A DNA stretch of 64,000 bases from Anoplolepis gracilipes (lineage: Eukaryota > Arthropoda > Insecta > Hymenoptera > Formicidae): positions 501,001-565,000 of the forward strand of contig NC_132971.1 in the NCBI RefSeq assembly GCF_047496725.1, read 5' to 3'. The position numbers were made by a program, and so were the translations under genes. Positions 11,250-23,543 of this stretch are shown here, one piece after another; the stretch's first letter is position 1, and each line of letters begins with the position of its first letter. The notes under the pieces are model-generated. The model did not search any database. It was not told where the DNA came from and was given only the letters and a program-made list of their open reading frames with translations.

Positions 11250-14030
11250 TATCTAACTTACTATGGCTCTTTACGCAGCTGACGCGCCTCGTATTAAGAA
11301 AACGCGTAGGCCTCGTGACGCACACGTGCGTGGGCCAAGACACACCCGCACAAATGCAGTGCGACGCACGCACCTCGACAAAATGAAATCCGAACTCCCC
11401 TCGCGTTCTTCATGGGATACAGAAGAGCGGGACTGTTTATCTATGAACCGCGAAGAGTGAAATGGAATATCTCTCTTCTTGAGCGAAACTCTCGGCGCTT
11501 GAATGTCCACGTGTGACTAACTTTGACGATAAATTTATACAGCAAATGTTTTTCGTACATTGCAATTTTCAAAAATTTATTGCTTTACAATGTAATACTA
11601 CTTTTTGATAAATGCATAATTTTCTGCAAAATGCATTGCTAAAATATTGTTTCTATTTTTCATTACATTAACATAGTTTATGCTGCAGAAATGATTCAAG
11701 AAATAATATTGTGTAACAAAATTATTTGCATCGGTATAAATAAATTGAGAGATATTAACTCTTTAATTTGTGTTAAGAGAAAACTAAATTTTTCAATTTA
11801 TATATAGTTATAGATTTAAATATATTCAGAAATCTCTTTTTTTTTATTTCAATATTTGCAGCGCTGGTCGTGTTTTCGCAAAGTTTTTAATTAGGCCGAG
11901 AGTAATTTTTTAAATTGAACAATAATACATTTGATAGGTAAACTGTTAAACAAACGCGGCAAACATTCGAAAAGAATATTATACAACACTGTTTGGTTTG
12001 AACACGGACGCGTTACGCCAAATGCAGAATCGTCGTACCGTTCATGAGAGAGAATCGAAGCTCAAACTCCGGAATAATGTTAGGAAAATACGAGCGTGCT
12101 TCTCGGAGCGAAGAGACCGCGTTTCCTTTTCCTACTAGCACGGAACGGGACATTCTCACCGACACGACGGCGACGGTACCGTCCGAGTGTCCCGCGAACT
12201 GCATTGTATATCGCGACAACATCTCAACAGCGCCGGTCGCGAAGGGTTCCGAATAAATTTACGTAACGAACGATGGAGATACACATAGAGCTACGAACGC
12301 GCATGTATGTGTGCGGAGAGTTTGCACGTATACGTGCATGCTGGAGCACGTGGCGGGCGTTACTTTGCAAAATAATGCTAATAATATAACCGTGTTAGGT
12401 TTCTTGATTTATTGTTCTCGCACTGCCAGATATTGTCTATGAACATTCATGGTGAAGGGGAATTGCACAATCAGGGAACTCGTAACTAAATATGATCTCC
12501 AAGATGATCTTGGGAAACATATATTTTCGAGAATCTTTTTGAATGTTTAAGATTGATAGAAGAAAAAAAGAGACGTATTGTATAATTAAATTTGGTATTG
12601 TGTAATTAAAATATAGGTATCTGAGAATATGTTTCATATATATATATATATATATATATATTTGATATTTTATTTCTTTGTCATTTTACACAACATATTG
12701 CAACAAAAAACAACAAGACATTTTTACTTATATTTTTGAAAGAAAAAAGATATACTTTTAATAGATTTCAACCTTTAATATTTTTTAGTATATAATATGT
12801 AAATAAAATATTGAAAATGTGCATATAAAAACTCTATATGTATAAAAATAAATATTTACGAAAATACAGCACCAAAATTTTATGCGTCAGAATTGTTCGA
12901 AATATTAATTCGATAACAATAAAATCCCCAAATATATCTAATCGAATTTTTGTTCATTATAATTGGTTCTAATAAAAAAACTTTAAAATACACTTCATTA
13001 GAGCATATTCTTGAATATGAGATGTGTCTGTATGATGATAATAAAGTCGCTATCTGCAAACCATTAGCGAAACTAAACATACATCTCTGCTATATAGTTC
13101 TAGAACTCAGAAGATAAGGAAAATGTGCCAGTAAACTCAGTATTGTTATCAATGTATGATAAATGTGAAATAGTAATAAAAAAACGTTGAGAAATTTTGC
13201 TAAACTTTCTAATTGTAAAAATATAGTAACTCAATGACAAAATAGATTTTGTGTAATAATAAAGTTACGTTATCAATGTAAAGATACAAGAATTGGTTTC
13301 CATTTGACTTTAGTTTAATTTCAGTAAATTGATATGATAGATTCGATTTCCTTCATAATAGCAGGTAGTCACGTACATATATCATGAACTGATAAATTTA
13401 ACGAAAGCAGATAAGAGGTCAAATATTCATATCATTTTCCTGTTACCAGTGATATTATTTTTATTCTATAAAAATGGCAGAATTATAATGTGCCCGCTGG
13501 TAGAATACAGATTTGCAAATTTTAAATCGAAACACACATTTGTATAAGATATTTTATGAAAATTTTGTTTCATTATTTTAAAAGTAAAACTTAAATTATT
13601 TCTGATTAATTTTGATTATTCATCTATCTATTCTATAAAGTTTTTAATGTTCTTTTTTTTTTTTTTCATGATAGCAATTTGTTTATTTTACCATTTTATT
13701 GACTTAAACTGATACTTACAGTAGGATTGAATCACATTTAATCTCTTTGTACGATAAGATTCCAGGGTTCCGCATCATGGTTTCGACTTTCAGACACAAA
13801 AGATATAATGCTGTTAAAAAAATCAGTCCAATTATTTTTTGCAACAGTTGTTCATCTATTTCAGAAAATATTATTTAGTATAAATTCCGGAAATAATTCT
13901 GAGTTCTTTAAATTTTTGTGTAAATAGAAATAATGTTTAATAAAAATATTCTCTGCAATATTTACTTTTCTAAGTTTATGCCGCAGTGTGTTTAAAAAAT
14001 AAATCATTAGTTGCAATTTTAATGGAATTA
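10716..14030. other. Non-coding region
   Basis: A moderately complex segment (10.7-12.4 kb) holds (CA)n at about 11215-11245. AT-rich DNA follows, with (AT)n at 12637-12661. Frames of 60-108 residues are scattered and lack recognisable motifs. I see no gene until the tRNA. Confidence 0.5.
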
Positions 14031-14034
14031 AAAT

Positions 14035-14042
14035 AAAAAAAA
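14035..14042 (-). terminator. Pol III oligo-T terminator of tRNA-Val
   Basis: Eight A residues on plus, read as T8 on minus, follow directly after the discriminator base. This is the expected RNA polymerase III stop signal. Confidence 0.9.
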
Positions 14043-14115
14043 TGTTTCCGCCCGGGATCGAACTGGGGACCTTCCGCGTGTTAGGCGGATGTGATAACCA
14101 CTACACCACGGAAAC
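14043..14115 (-). tRNA. tRNA-Val (anticodon AAC)
   Basis: The minus strand folds into a full cloverleaf. The acceptor stem pairs GTTTCCG with CGGAAAC and leaves discriminator A at 14043. The D-arm contains the A box (TGGTGTAGTGGTTA). The anticodon stem TCCGC/GCGGA encloses loop CTAACAC with anticodon AAC at 14080-14082. The T-arm CCCCAGTTCGATCCCGGG holds the B box. The length is 73 nt with no intron and no encoded CCA, as in eukaryotes. It decodes valine codons GUU and, after A34-to-inosine editing, GUC and GUA. Internal promoters make it an independent Pol III unit. Intact pairing argues for a functional gene. Confidence 0.97.
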
Positions 14116-14970
14116 TTGTTGAGAATAACTTCTTAGTACGCAAGTTTTCGAGAGTGTACTTAATATTTCTAAATTATCCTACACATATGTATATCTATAT
14201 CATATTACATTATATTATTCAACATCCGTTGCTAACTCAAAAAATAATATATATACTGCCTGAAATAGTATAATTGTAATAAGCATGAATTTTATAATAA
14301 AAATAACATAAGTGTTATAATATCACGTATCTTAAATTATCAAGATAACATTCTGTATCATTATTATTTATTAAATTATCGATTTAATCCTTTGTTATTT
14401 ATAATTATAATCTATTTTTTTTATAAAAATCTTTATATATAAAAATTCTTAATTGAATATAAGGAATTATAAGAAATGAAGTTCATATCAGATTTCACAT
14501 TGAAAATTAAAGATGGAAAATTAATGATTAACACGTTGACTATTGTGTGTTGTCCCTTTAATCCACCTGTATATACACTGCTGAAGCCACGTGATCTACT
14601 CATGGGCGAGTATTCAATTTAAATTTCTGAAGCCATATGATTATATGCTACAAAGGTACATGCTTGCATTCTACAATCTGAATATATTTTCAAGTAGTGG
14701 CCTAAATTATAACTAAGTTATAAGTTATAATATAACTATATAATACTCAATTTCTGTATGGCAGTCGTGTTAAAGATTGGAATTTAACTAATCAGAACGA
14801 AAGAAACTAAAATTTCTTTGTCCTGACTTTTTGATCATATTTCATTCTTTAATACATAAAGTTTGATTACAGTTATAGTTCTTTATATATTTAATTCCGT
14901 ATTTTTTATTATATTCTTTACATTATTATGTCTGAATCCTAATGCTAAAATATACACACACATACACATA

Positions 14971-15013
<43 letters not shown>

Positions 15014-15780
15014 CTATAATATTAAAAAATTATAAGATAATATTATAAAAGTATATAGACATATATATGCCGGAAGTAAATGTCGATAACAAATATTAAA
15101 TGTACATTTTGCTTATCGTGATAAGAAGTATTGTGCAAACATTGAAAACAATCAATCGAGCGATAATACATATCTTTCGATCAGCTGATCTCGTATCAGT
15201 TCGATTAAACTCACGTGGTATCAATATCATGATTATATTTCATCAAAACATTACGAATCATTTCACGTGTTTATGACGTAATTATTGGATTGGGAAATAT
15301 TGCTACCGTTCGCAAATGATTTCAATTGTAACACTTACAAACTTGCTTCATTCGTGCGTATTACTTCTCGATTTTGCAATTTAAATTCAAAGAGCAAAGC
15401 TTGAAATTTTGAATATTCATCAATAGAAATTTCTATTTTATCATACACTTTGTCGTATGTAAAACATATATAGAAAACATAGAAATTATTGGCATTAATG
15501 AAAAATCCTAGACAAGTGTACCTTCCACACGTAAATTTAAATTCCCCTCCCGATATTACAAATAATACAAATCGATCTACCTTTATACACATTTATTCAC
15601 GACAATAAAAAACGCAAGTTGTATTTCTCTAGACAGTAGAAAAATGTAACTTACCGAAATTATTATTTTCCAAATTATTAGGTTTTTTTTACATTTTCTT
15701 TAGCATCACCTATACCTTCATGGTAGTATTATGACAACAAAATATTCTTTGTGACACTCATCGCGAAAACAACGTGTCAT
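14116..15780. other. AT-rich non-coding region
   Basis: AT-rich DNA between the tRNA and the prosaposin promoter, with (TA)n at about 14969-15012. Small frames such as 15335-15592 (minus, 85 residues) have no recognisable motif. I see no gene. Confidence 0.5.
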
Positions 15781-16201
15781 AACTATGGTCGCGACAGTTG
15801 GTAACATGTGTGCGTGCGTGTGTGTATCGTGTGTGTATCATGTGCGTATCGATACATTGTTCTGACTGACGAACTGGTGATACGTTGCCGAACGCCGAAC
15901 GTTGCCGAGTGTCGCCGAACTGTATCGAAAAGTGTATTCTCGTTCTCGAGTCTCGAGGAAGCGTGCGATGTGCGATTCATCATCATTTAGCGTTCAACAT
16001 TTGTACCGATTGGAATAAATTTAGATCAGTCGAATAGCACGTCGTTCCCTGTGGATGCGATTATTTTTACATATTCATCATTGGCTGCTCGTGGCCCATC
16101 ATTTCGCACTGGAATTCAACTGCGCACCGTCGTGTGTTATTACGTGTCTACGTTAACGACGACGTCCGACTGGCAATCGAGAGTCGAGCTGTCTTGAAAG
16201 C
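15781..16201 (+). promoter_or_regulatory. Prosaposin promoter and 5' UTR region
   Basis: Composition rises sharply from AT-rich to CpG-containing just before the prosaposin ATG at 16202. TGTG-rich sequence lies at 15805-15845, followed by GC-balanced sequence up to the start codon. No clear TATA box is placed, so the transcription start cannot be fixed; the 5' UTR probably begins somewhere in 15.85-16.1 kb. This is inference from position and composition. Confidence 0.5.
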
Positions 16202-16489
16202 ATGAGGGAGTATCTCATCGCGTTCAGCGCGATTTTAGCTGGTGAGTTTTCCTTCAAACAGATAGGCCGATATTTCTCTCCTTCTGTGTTTTCCTTGTCC
16301 GAAAAATATCTTGCGTCGCACTTTTTTTTTTTTTTTTTTTTTTTATTAAGCAACAGTATTTTTCCAATATGCGCACTTCCTCTTGGAATGTTTTTCATTT
16401 GGCAGCGCTCGAGCACGCATGCACATACATATTTAATTCTATATTTGTATCTTGATTTTGTAAACGTATATTTACGAATGTCGTTTAGT

Positions 16490-16527
<38 letters not shown>

Positions 16528-19500
16528 TACATATCGACTTCTTATCGGTTCTATTATTTTTGTTTTTTCTTTCTCCCCGACATACATAGATTGCTCTTTT
16601 CTTTCTCTTTTGTTCGCTCTTTTTGTCTCGCTCGCGTCGTAATGTTCTGTCCTTTTTGCGTCGCTAGTTAATCGCTATTCACATTACTCATTGCAGAAGC
16701 ACTGTTTCCTAGGATGGTTAAAATGACTCAGAGTTGATTTCAACTTGTAATTTGTCAATTTAGATTGATGAAAATACGCCACTGTGTCGGAAATGCGTAT
16801 CGTGATAACAATATCAATGTTACTTTTTGTATCTATCAACTGTATGATAATTATGTTTTCGCATCATGTAAAATGATTCTATTCTTTAAAATTTCCTTGA
16901 GATATGCTCATGGTTTCTATGAATACAATGACTGTAAACTTATCAGAACCCACTTTAAAAAGGAACTTTTAGTGCTTCCTCTTACAGATATTACTCATCG
17001 TTTCAAGAAGCTAATGATATTATATTATCATGTGTATCCTATTTATTTAATCTTGTATCATTTGAATGACTTTAGTAATACAACTTGATACAAAAATTCA
17101 ATGTTATTTGGATCAGGAATAAGATTACAGAAAATTATACAAATACATTTTTTGTTATTTTCAGTATCTACAGCTGGAGTGATCATAACTGCTGAATCAG
17201 AAAATGGTCCCGAACTTTTGGGTTCAAACGAATGTACATGGGGTCCAAGTTATTGGTGTGAGAATCTAAAGTAAGTTTTAGTGATTGTTTATAATTTAAA
17301 ATAAGCTAATGTAACATAAATTTTATATAAATAGAATAAACAGTGACAGAGAGTAAATTGATTTAAAACATATATTGTGTTTTTATTATATATGTATAAT
17401 ATATGAGATAGATAGTAATGATTGTATATGTATATATTAAAATATAAAATATAATTTTTCTCGAATAAATATCTAATTGTAAGAGATAAAGAGATAAAGC
17501 ATCTAAATATTTTTTAATTGATTTTAATTTTGTCTTTATATTAATATTACTTATTAATATTATTGTACTTGATATTATTGTGAGAATAATGTTCATTATG
17601 TTAATCCTCTAATAACAGAACAGCTAAAGGATGCAATGCTGTTAAACATTGTATTCATCGATATTGGGAACAAATGGAAGTCCCAGAGGATAACGACAAT
17701 GTATGCGGAATTTGCAAGGATATGGTGCAACAGGCACGTGATCAATTGGAGAGTAATCAGACTCAGCAGGATTTGAAAGATGTTTTCGAAGGCAGTTGTA
17801 AATTAATTCATATTAAACCAATTGTCAAAGAATGCATCAAAATTGTGGATCAATTTGTTCCTGAACTTGTGGAAACATTAGCATCCCAAATGAATCCATC
17901 TGTGGTTTGTTCTGTCGCAGGACTCTGTAATAATGCTCACATTGATAAGTTGCTTTTACAATATCAAACAGTAACAAAGGTAAGAATTAATCACATAATT
18001 TTAATTGTTTTATTACTTAAATTTGTTTTCTTGGTTTTATTGAGCAAAGATTAGTCAGTTCCTCTTCAAAATAAATCAATATATCAGTTGTCAACCATGT
18101 CAAATGACCTATTGACACATGCATATATGTCTTGTATCTATCATTCTCTCACAAATATTTGCATAACTTGCAAGATTAGATTACTATGGAACTTACTCTG
18201 TTACAAACAACATTTAATAATATTTCAACAATTTCATTACTTTATTTAATTAATTTTCTAAAAATACAATTTATAAAAATCTTATCTGTATATTTGATAA
18301 ATAACAATGGATAAAGACTGTTTATTATTAAAGATTGCTGTTTACGTTAGTCATACATCAATGATTGGCAAAATAATTGTTAACAAAGAGTGTTATATTT
18401 TTAGAAGGACAACAAAGAAACCAAGTCAATTTTAATGAAGAATGACGAACTGGAGCCTGATGAATGCACCAAGTGCTACACAATAGCAAAGTATATGGAA
18501 AATAAATTACATCATACATCACGAGATAAGATGCTTCTGCAATTTTTGAATATTTGCCGCAATTTTGGTTCCTTTTCGGATTCCTGTTCTACTATCATTA
18601 TGATTCATTTTAGTACCATTTACGATCATTTACAAAATAATTTCAATGCAGATAACATATGTCACTTATCAGGACAGTGCAGTAATAATTACCATAAACA
18701 CGAAGACACTGTCGATGCGGTAAGTTATTCATACGTTACTCATATTTTGATTAGAGTGATTTGAAAGAATGTTTATTAAAATATATTCTACAATTGTTAG
18801 ATTCCAAATGTAGAGATAACACCACTGTCAAGTGTTGGCATGGTAGAAGTTGGAGATGATCTTCCATGTAAGTTATGCGAGCAACTTGTGGGCCATTTGA
18901 AAGATCTTTTAGTCGCAAACACTACGGAGATAGAATTCAAACAAGTTCTTTTGGGCCTTTGTAAGCAAACTAAATCTTTTGCTGACGAGGTTTGTAGTTT
19001 AAATAAACAGCTACATATTTTACATATGTACATATAATATGTAATACCTATAGTATACAATAATTTCTTCTAGTGCAAAGCAATAGTTGATGAATATTAT
19101 CAACAAATTTATGAATATCTTACAAAGGGATTGAACAGCAATGTTATCTGTCAATTATCTGGTATTTGTCCTAGTCCTGGCAAAACAATACAAGTAAGTA
19201 ATAATATGTAAACATATTATTACATTTTATAACTATAATATATCTTTTAAATTAAATTAAAACTCGTTAAATTTAATTTTGTATTTTGCATCAAAACAGA
19301 GACCAATTTGGCCTTTAGTCCCAGAAAAATCGGCAAAAGTAGGGGTCAGTATAATGAATGATAAACAAGCTCAGAAAGAAATTGAAGTGACTATTGGCAA
19401 GGATCATCTAAAATTGGAAGCTGAAAAATTGCAAATTGAGCAATTGCCAACGAAATTCAATCCTTCTCCTTTGTTGATGCCACCCGAAGGTGGAAAAGAA

Positions 19501-21464
19501 GCATGTGCACTGTGTGAATATTTGTTACATTACATACAGGATACTGTTACAAATCCTACAAATGAGGTAACAAATATTAAAATATTAATTTTATAGATTG
19601 ATAATGTGACACATAAATTTATATAAAAGTTATAAATATTAAAATTTAAGGAGAAAGTGAAGGAAGTGCTTGAAAAAATATGTAAAAAGTTACCTTCCAT
19701 TGAAGACACGTGTCAAGAATTTGTGGATACTTATGGAGATGCAGTTGTAGCTATACTTGCTCAGGAAATTGATCCATCACAGGTAAATGTACTCTTACAT
19801 TTTGAAGCATAAGATCTGTAAAATATAATTATATTTATGTTAAATTTAACATTTAACCATTTAAGGTGTGTCCTATGATACATGTTTGCCCATCGGAGGC
19901 ATACTCTGAATTATTAGAAAAAATTCCTAAAAGTTTCCTCCTTCAGGAGGAACAGGTACAGGATAAGCCAGGTTGTCCACTCTGTCTGCTTGCAGTGACG
20001 CAAATTTATAATGTTATCAAAGACAACAAAACTGAGGTACTAGTTTGTTACTTATCATGTTTGTAGTAATTATTATTTTTAATATGCAATTTATTCATTC
20101 TATATAACTTACATTGCAGGCTAACATTGAAGCCGAATTAGATAAATTATGTAATCACTTGCCACGTAGCTTGACCGACCAATGTACCGATTTCGTAAAG
20201 GCATACAGCAAAGAGCTCGTAGAAATGCTGCTCGCAGATTTGACACCCTCAGAAGTATGTGTTTATCTTAAATTGTGTGATCAGACCAAAGATCTTGGTC
20301 CAAAACATGATTATATTATTCAAAAGGATAGAGAAATATGTAAGTTCTTTTGACAAAATTTACATAAATGATAAATAGAAAAACTTATCATTTATGTGTT
20401 TAATTAAGAGAAATATCTCTGAGAAATTACTTATCTTGTTTTTTTTTAATTTTTGTTGAACATTTTAGTAACCAACGAGATACCTAATTATCCAGTACAC
20501 ACAATTGAGGCAGAGAATTTAGAGGATGGAATGTGTACAATTTGTGAATTTGCAATGCAATATATTGATAAAGTGATTGGTAATAAAAAGACGCGAAGTG
20601 AGATCGAAAATGCAGTACACAGTGTATGCAATCATTTACCAAAGACAGTTTCCAAGGAATGTAATCAGTTTGTAGATGAATACGCTGATACTATAATAAG
20701 TATTCTATCAGAGGATGTCAGTCCCAAAGAGGCATGTGCTTTGCTTGGCCTTTGCAAAGTCAGCATGATGCAAATTCAAGGTATGATAATTCCAAAGAAA
20801 ATATTGTATCAATTCAAATGATTTCAAATGATGTATGTGGAAATATATATTTTGGCACAATTTTTGTTTCAACAGAATCTGTAGCAGAATGTGCCTTATG
20901 TCGAGCAATTATATCAGAAATTGACAAGTTGTTGGGTAATTCGAAGGTTGACGCTGAAATTGAAGAAGTTGTTAAAAAAGTGTGCAAATATCTACCTGCG
21001 GATAAGCGAGATAAGGTATTTTAAAAAGTTACGATTTTTCAACAAGTCATTTATATAAAGCTAAATTACATAAAATTTATGGAAATTAAATGAAATTTAA
21101 ATCTATGCAGTGCACTACGATGGTAGACATTTATGGGCCGAGTATAATAAACATGCTAAGAGACCATGTGGATAGTGAAAAAATGTGCAAGAAAATGGCT
21201 TTGTGCTCTTCCAATGATTATTTTGCCATGTCATTTAAGAATCCACGTGCGTCGCAATGGATTAATGAGCTTAGAAAATGCACTTGGGGCCAATCGTTTG
21301 TGTGTGGAAACGAAGATTTAGCTAGACTTTGCAATGTAAGTATATAAATGTGCGAGACTTGACTAAAAAAATTAATTACAAAATTATTTTTTTCATTATC
21401 GCTCGTTTTGAATTAGGTTACAAAGCAGTGTGAAGAGTATCGAAAAAGTGGTGAAGTCGCATAA
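16202..21464 (+). CDS. Prosaposin / Saposin-related precursor, seven saposin-B domains
   Basis: Coding exons: 16202-16241, 17165-17270, 17619-17979, 18405-18719, 18801-18989, 19074-19193, 19300-19566, 19651-19782, 19866-20036, 20120-20339, 20469-20780, 20876-21015, 21111-21335, 21417-21464. All introns are GT-AG and phases close to 881 aa. Residues 1-18 or so are a hydrophobic signal peptide (MREYLIAFSAILA...). A SapA domain (ECTWGPSYWC, about 36-67) is followed by seven six-cysteine saposin-B domains at about 78-152, 190-261, 297-369, 446-518, 547-620, 663-736 and 750-823, and a C-terminal SapA domain (KCTWGQSFVC, about 846-871). N-glycosylation sequons sit in several domains (NQT, NTT, NKT). 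The family precursor is sorted to lysosomes and cleaved into saposins, which present sphingolipids to hydrolases. Vertebrates have four saposins; insects have more. Domain pattern, closed frame and conserved cysteines make the call firm. The first exon is the only one whose start rests on the signal peptide. Confidence 0.95.
16322..16344. repeat. Poly(T) tract in prosaposin intron 1
   Basis: An uninterrupted T run of 23 about 80 bases into intron 1, with (AT)n at about 16497-16522 further on. Likely length-polymorphic. Confidence 0.9.
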
Positions 21465-21946
21465 GTCACATCAATTATGGGTGACAATTATAAGCTGGAA
21501 ATCTAACAGAAAAACAGAAAAAACAACGATGCATTATGCTTCTTGATTGGTGGGGTTTCCAGAAATTTTAGCTAAATAGGAAATAGCCTATTTCATGTTA
21601 TAATATATACATATACGATCTTTATATTAATCTCTGCTATATCAGAGTCCTCGAATAATATTGATCTGTGTAGATGGGTGCGATAAATGATATTTTCTTT
21701 GAACCAAATATTACACGTAATCTATCGTACTGTTACATTACAAAATTACAAAAATTTGTAATCTTCGATAGTAAGTTGTAAGAATACCTTTCCTTCAATC
21801 AATATAAAGCTCCTATTTTATTAGCGAAACAATGTAATGACATTTATAAAGATATAAATTATACGTATGCGCGTTTTTCTTTTTTTTTTTTTTATATGTA
21901 TAGTAAATGATGATCTGTTTTATTTCAAGTTTAACTGTGATAATGA

Positions 21947-21952
21947 AATAAA
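21947..21952 (+). terminator. Prosaposin polyadenylation signal (AATAAA)
   Basis: A canonical AATAAA about 480 bases after the stop codon, in AT-rich 3' UTR-like sequence. It is the best-placed signal before the SRRM1 promoter. Its use is inferred. Confidence 0.6.
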
Positions 21953-22061
21953 GGTTAATAAAAATATGTAACTCTGATGAATTGTGTATATTCCTCTTCT
22001 TAATAAAAACATACTTTTGAAATATTTTATTTTAAAAACTATTACGCCATGTTATTCTTTA

Positions 22062-22169
22062 GCTGCGTTCCACTAAGCAATCACGAACATTTATGTGTGT
22101 CTGTTTAACTTTCGGTTAGACCGAAAGTTAAACAGATATAATGTTTGTGATCGCTTAGTGAAACGCAGC
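22062..22169. mobile_element. Short palindromic element (MITE-like or hairpin)
   Basis: The left arm begins GCTGCGTTCCACTAAGCAAT and the right arm ends with its near-complement (...ATCGCTTAGTGAAACGCAGC). Arms of about 50 bases meet at a 3-base turn around 22115, with the centre CTTTCGGT/ACCGAAAG fully paired. A few mismatches and one small bulge interrupt the stem. CTTT lies next to both ends and may be a short target-site duplication. It has no coding capacity. It lies between the prosaposin 3' end and the SRRM1 promoter. It may be a non-autonomous DNA transposon; a miRNA-like hairpin is less likely given the stem length. Confidence 0.7.
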
Positions 22170-22239
22170 CTTTGTGATTCTTGAAAAAGTGGAATTCTAG
22201 TTTTATTTTCTAATATACTCTACGACTCTATGTCATGAA

Positions 22240-22625
22240 TGTTTCTGCTTCTATAGATATATTTTTAATCTACGCATGCGCGAGAAAAAGCGTCTCTATG
22301 GAAATACCCTAGATTTTTGTGCATCATGATTGCTGCGCGCGCAATTTGCGTGATCTAACGGCACGACCGCCATATTAGTGTGGACTGCATCAACTCTGAT
22401 TGTTTCCGCGTCTGTGTGTGACTTTCAGGTATCGTACTCGTAAATACGCTCGTCGTTGATTGAACGTTCGTCGATCACTGGCGACGATTAGTGCGACTGT
22501 TCCAGTTTAATTGATTCATTTCTTATCGCAGAGAGGAAGCTTTCGATTTTGATATTTCGGAGCATTTCGCTGACTAGGTACAACCCATCTTGCCAAGTTC
22601 CGGGCTTGTGTTGCACGTTGCCAAA
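22240..22625 (+). promoter_or_regulatory. SRRM1 promoter and 5' UTR
   Basis: CpG-containing sequence rises abruptly here. CGACCGCCATATT at about 22364 contains a GCCAT core typical of YY1/Pho-type promoter elements. Sequence from about 22400 to the ATG lacks repeats and reads as 5' UTR. No TATA box is evident, as expected for a housekeeping gene. Confidence 0.5.
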
Positions 22626-23267
22626 ATGATGTACACAGTAAGGAAATCAGCACTAGTATCTCATATTATTTTCTTACATAATCTTTAATACATCTGAAAT
22701 TTACCATTTTCTCAATTATTTCAATTCATTAGCAATTTTCATTTTAATGACTAAAAATAGATTTTTTGCTAAGCAGCTTTAAGTGTATAAATGGATGACA
22801 ACTTTTTTTTTTTTCTATTTAACTTTGGAAAGAGAAATATTATTTCAATAGATTATAAATTTGAAAATTAGAAGAAAAAAATTGGAAACTTGCCAGAAAT
22901 CAAATTATGATCATCCTCTATATTTTTGCTAAGTAATCAACTAAATTCTCAGCCAAGAACATTTTTCGTTATATTTAGACGTTAATAATTTGCAATTTTT
23001 AATATGAATCACAAAAATTTATTTATTTTTTTTTTATATGGGATCTTATCTCGTTCTCTCTACGCTTTTGTTTTTCAGGGGACAACTGCTTCGCAGGATA
23101 CAAGGTTCAGTGACAAGGAGAAGAAGCTTCTTAAACAAATGAAATTCGGAGATTCATTGACACAAAAAGTAATTAATATTAAAATTAATTAAAATTAATA
23201 ATTTTTTATATTTAAAAAAATGTTATACTCTTTGAACATGTTTGTATATCTGTTGTGGATTTACTTA

Positions 23268-23313
<46 letters not shown>

Positions 23314-23498
23314 TAAACAAATAGTTTAGATTATTAAACTAAAGAAATTGCTTCAAGGTAATAACAGCAAGTAAATTGTTAAGTACTTATTTTTTTCTGC
23401 AGAATTTTTCTAATCTTATTATTTTATCTAAAAGATTTATAATTTTAAAAACTTATAGTACACTAAAAAGTTATTTAAAAAGAAGAATATCGATTAAA

Positions 23499-23543
<45 letters not shown>

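Noticed and set aside
16765..17088. 107-residue frame upstream of prosaposin exon 2
   Set aside because: AT-rich frame wholly inside intron 1, no signal peptide, cysteine pattern or splice logic.
17615..17625. Second AG six bases into prosaposin exon 3 (possible alternative acceptor)
   Set aside because: Its use would place a TAA directly at the junction.
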